From Holophagales bacterium (GTDB lineage Bacteria; Acidobacteriota; Holophagae; Holophagales; Holophagaceae): 5,899 nt of DNA. The notes beneath the pieces were generated by a model. It worked only from the letters and a program-made list of their open reading frames with translations. It was not told the DNA's origin and did no database searches. Location of the stretch: positions 1 through 5,899 of the forward strand of contig JAIRRD010000216.1 of assembly GCA_031256155.1 (NCBI GenBank). Reading direction: 5' to 3'. Numbering within the stretch: position 1 is the stretch's first letter; each line of letters begins with the position of its first letter. The position numbers and the translations under genes were made by a program. Of this stretch, positions 5,646 through 5,899 are shown one piece after another.

Positions 5646-5752
5646 AGGAATTGGCAGACCGTTCGCGAACAAAACCTTACGTTACAAAGAAATAGTGCGG
5701 TTTTCCAATGAATTGCGTCCACGGCATGATCCCTATATTTTGGCTCACTTCA

Positions 5753-5779
5753 AAGTCAAGTGAGTAGTTCCCCTTGCAA
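5753..5779. repeat. Right arm of the 27-bp imperfect inverted repeat
   Basis: Partner of 5619-5645, with two mismatches. It contains its own 7-bp hairpin with bases just to its left (CTCACTT 5744-5750 and AAGTGAG 5758-5764). Its outer end runs into a further perfect hairpin, TTGCAAAAC (5774-5782) with GTTTTGCAA (5789-5797). It overlaps the end of the possible open frame at 5756-5899. Confidence 0.7.
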
Positions 5780-5899
5780 AACCGTCAAGTTTTGCAATTC
5801 CACGGAGTGGTAGGCTACGCCCGACCGTAGCAGGCTCTGGCGTAATTCACTGTCACTCAACAAGTTACGAACTCCAGCCAGAGACGATGGGGCGTAGGG
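5756..5899 (-). CDS. Possible 3' end of an upstream gene (partial, 47 aa)
   Basis: On the - strand one frame is open from the window edge to TGA at 5756-5758. It reads PYAPSSLAGVRNLLSDSE, then LRQSLLRSGVAYHS and LQNLTVLQGELLT. The residue mix is ordinary for a helical protein C-terminus, and the other two frames on this strand carry early stops. No family is recognised, and 47 open codons can arise by chance. The same stretch is full of hairpins (5774-5797; GCTACG/CGTAGC at 5814-5831; CTCTGGC/GCCAGAG at 5835-5883), which argues for a non-coding repeat region instead. Confidence 0.28.
   Translation of the reverse strand, partial: PYAPSSLAGVRNLLSDSELRQSLLRSGVAYHSVELQNLTVLQGELLT

Noticed and set aside
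5546..5722. 59-codon N-terminal extension of the fucosidase frame
   Set aside because: It covers the TATAAT element and part of an inverted repeat, lacks a ribosome site and is rich in Cys and Ser. The start at 5545 has GAGGT and opens a signal peptide.

Overview
The window carries three well supported bacterial genes: a CPBP-family membrane protease on the + strand, and peptide chain release factor 2 and a secreted GH29 alpha-L-fucosidase on the - strand. Around them lie two small genes of unknown function, decayed gene remnants and several inverted repeats. Good Shine-Dalgarno sites and sigma70-like promoters show a bacterial chromosome. The exported fucosidase points to a Gram-negative glycan degrader, for example of the PVC group or Bacteroidota, but nothing here fixes the phylum.

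Left part (1-619) is a scrap zone. It opens inside a gene resembling MmeI-like (type IIG or orphan) DNA methyltransferases. The resemblance is lost near position 180, at a 9-bp perfect hairpin. A 22-bp inverted repeat (318-388) follows and directly abuts a frameshifted fragment of an IS630-type transposase (389-521). A 62-aa cysteine-rich ORF with a strong ribosome binding site follows (620-808).

Middle part (899-2040) has two divergent genes sharing a 188-bp intergenic region: an acidic 116-aa protein of unknown function (- strand) and the CPBP protease (+ strand), with a sigma70-like promoter for the protease and a 15-bp palindrome between them. A markedly AT-rich island (about 2085-2995) follows. 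It holds a gene for a probable exported protein that needs two frame changes to be read through, the second at an A-AAA-AAC run, and a 96-aa unknown ORF overlapping its end.

Right part (3004-5545) has the fucosidase gene followed 64 bp later on the same strand by prfB. The prfB gene is read in one frame and lacks the usual programmed +1 frameshift site. A promoter -10 lies just upstream of the fucosidase, and a 27-bp imperfect inverted repeat flanks the intergenic region beyond it. The last 144 bases may be the 3' end of another - strand gene.

No tRNA, rRNA, CRISPR array, convincing intrinsic terminator or complete mobile element was seen. I see fragments that merit checking, but no convincing complete new system.
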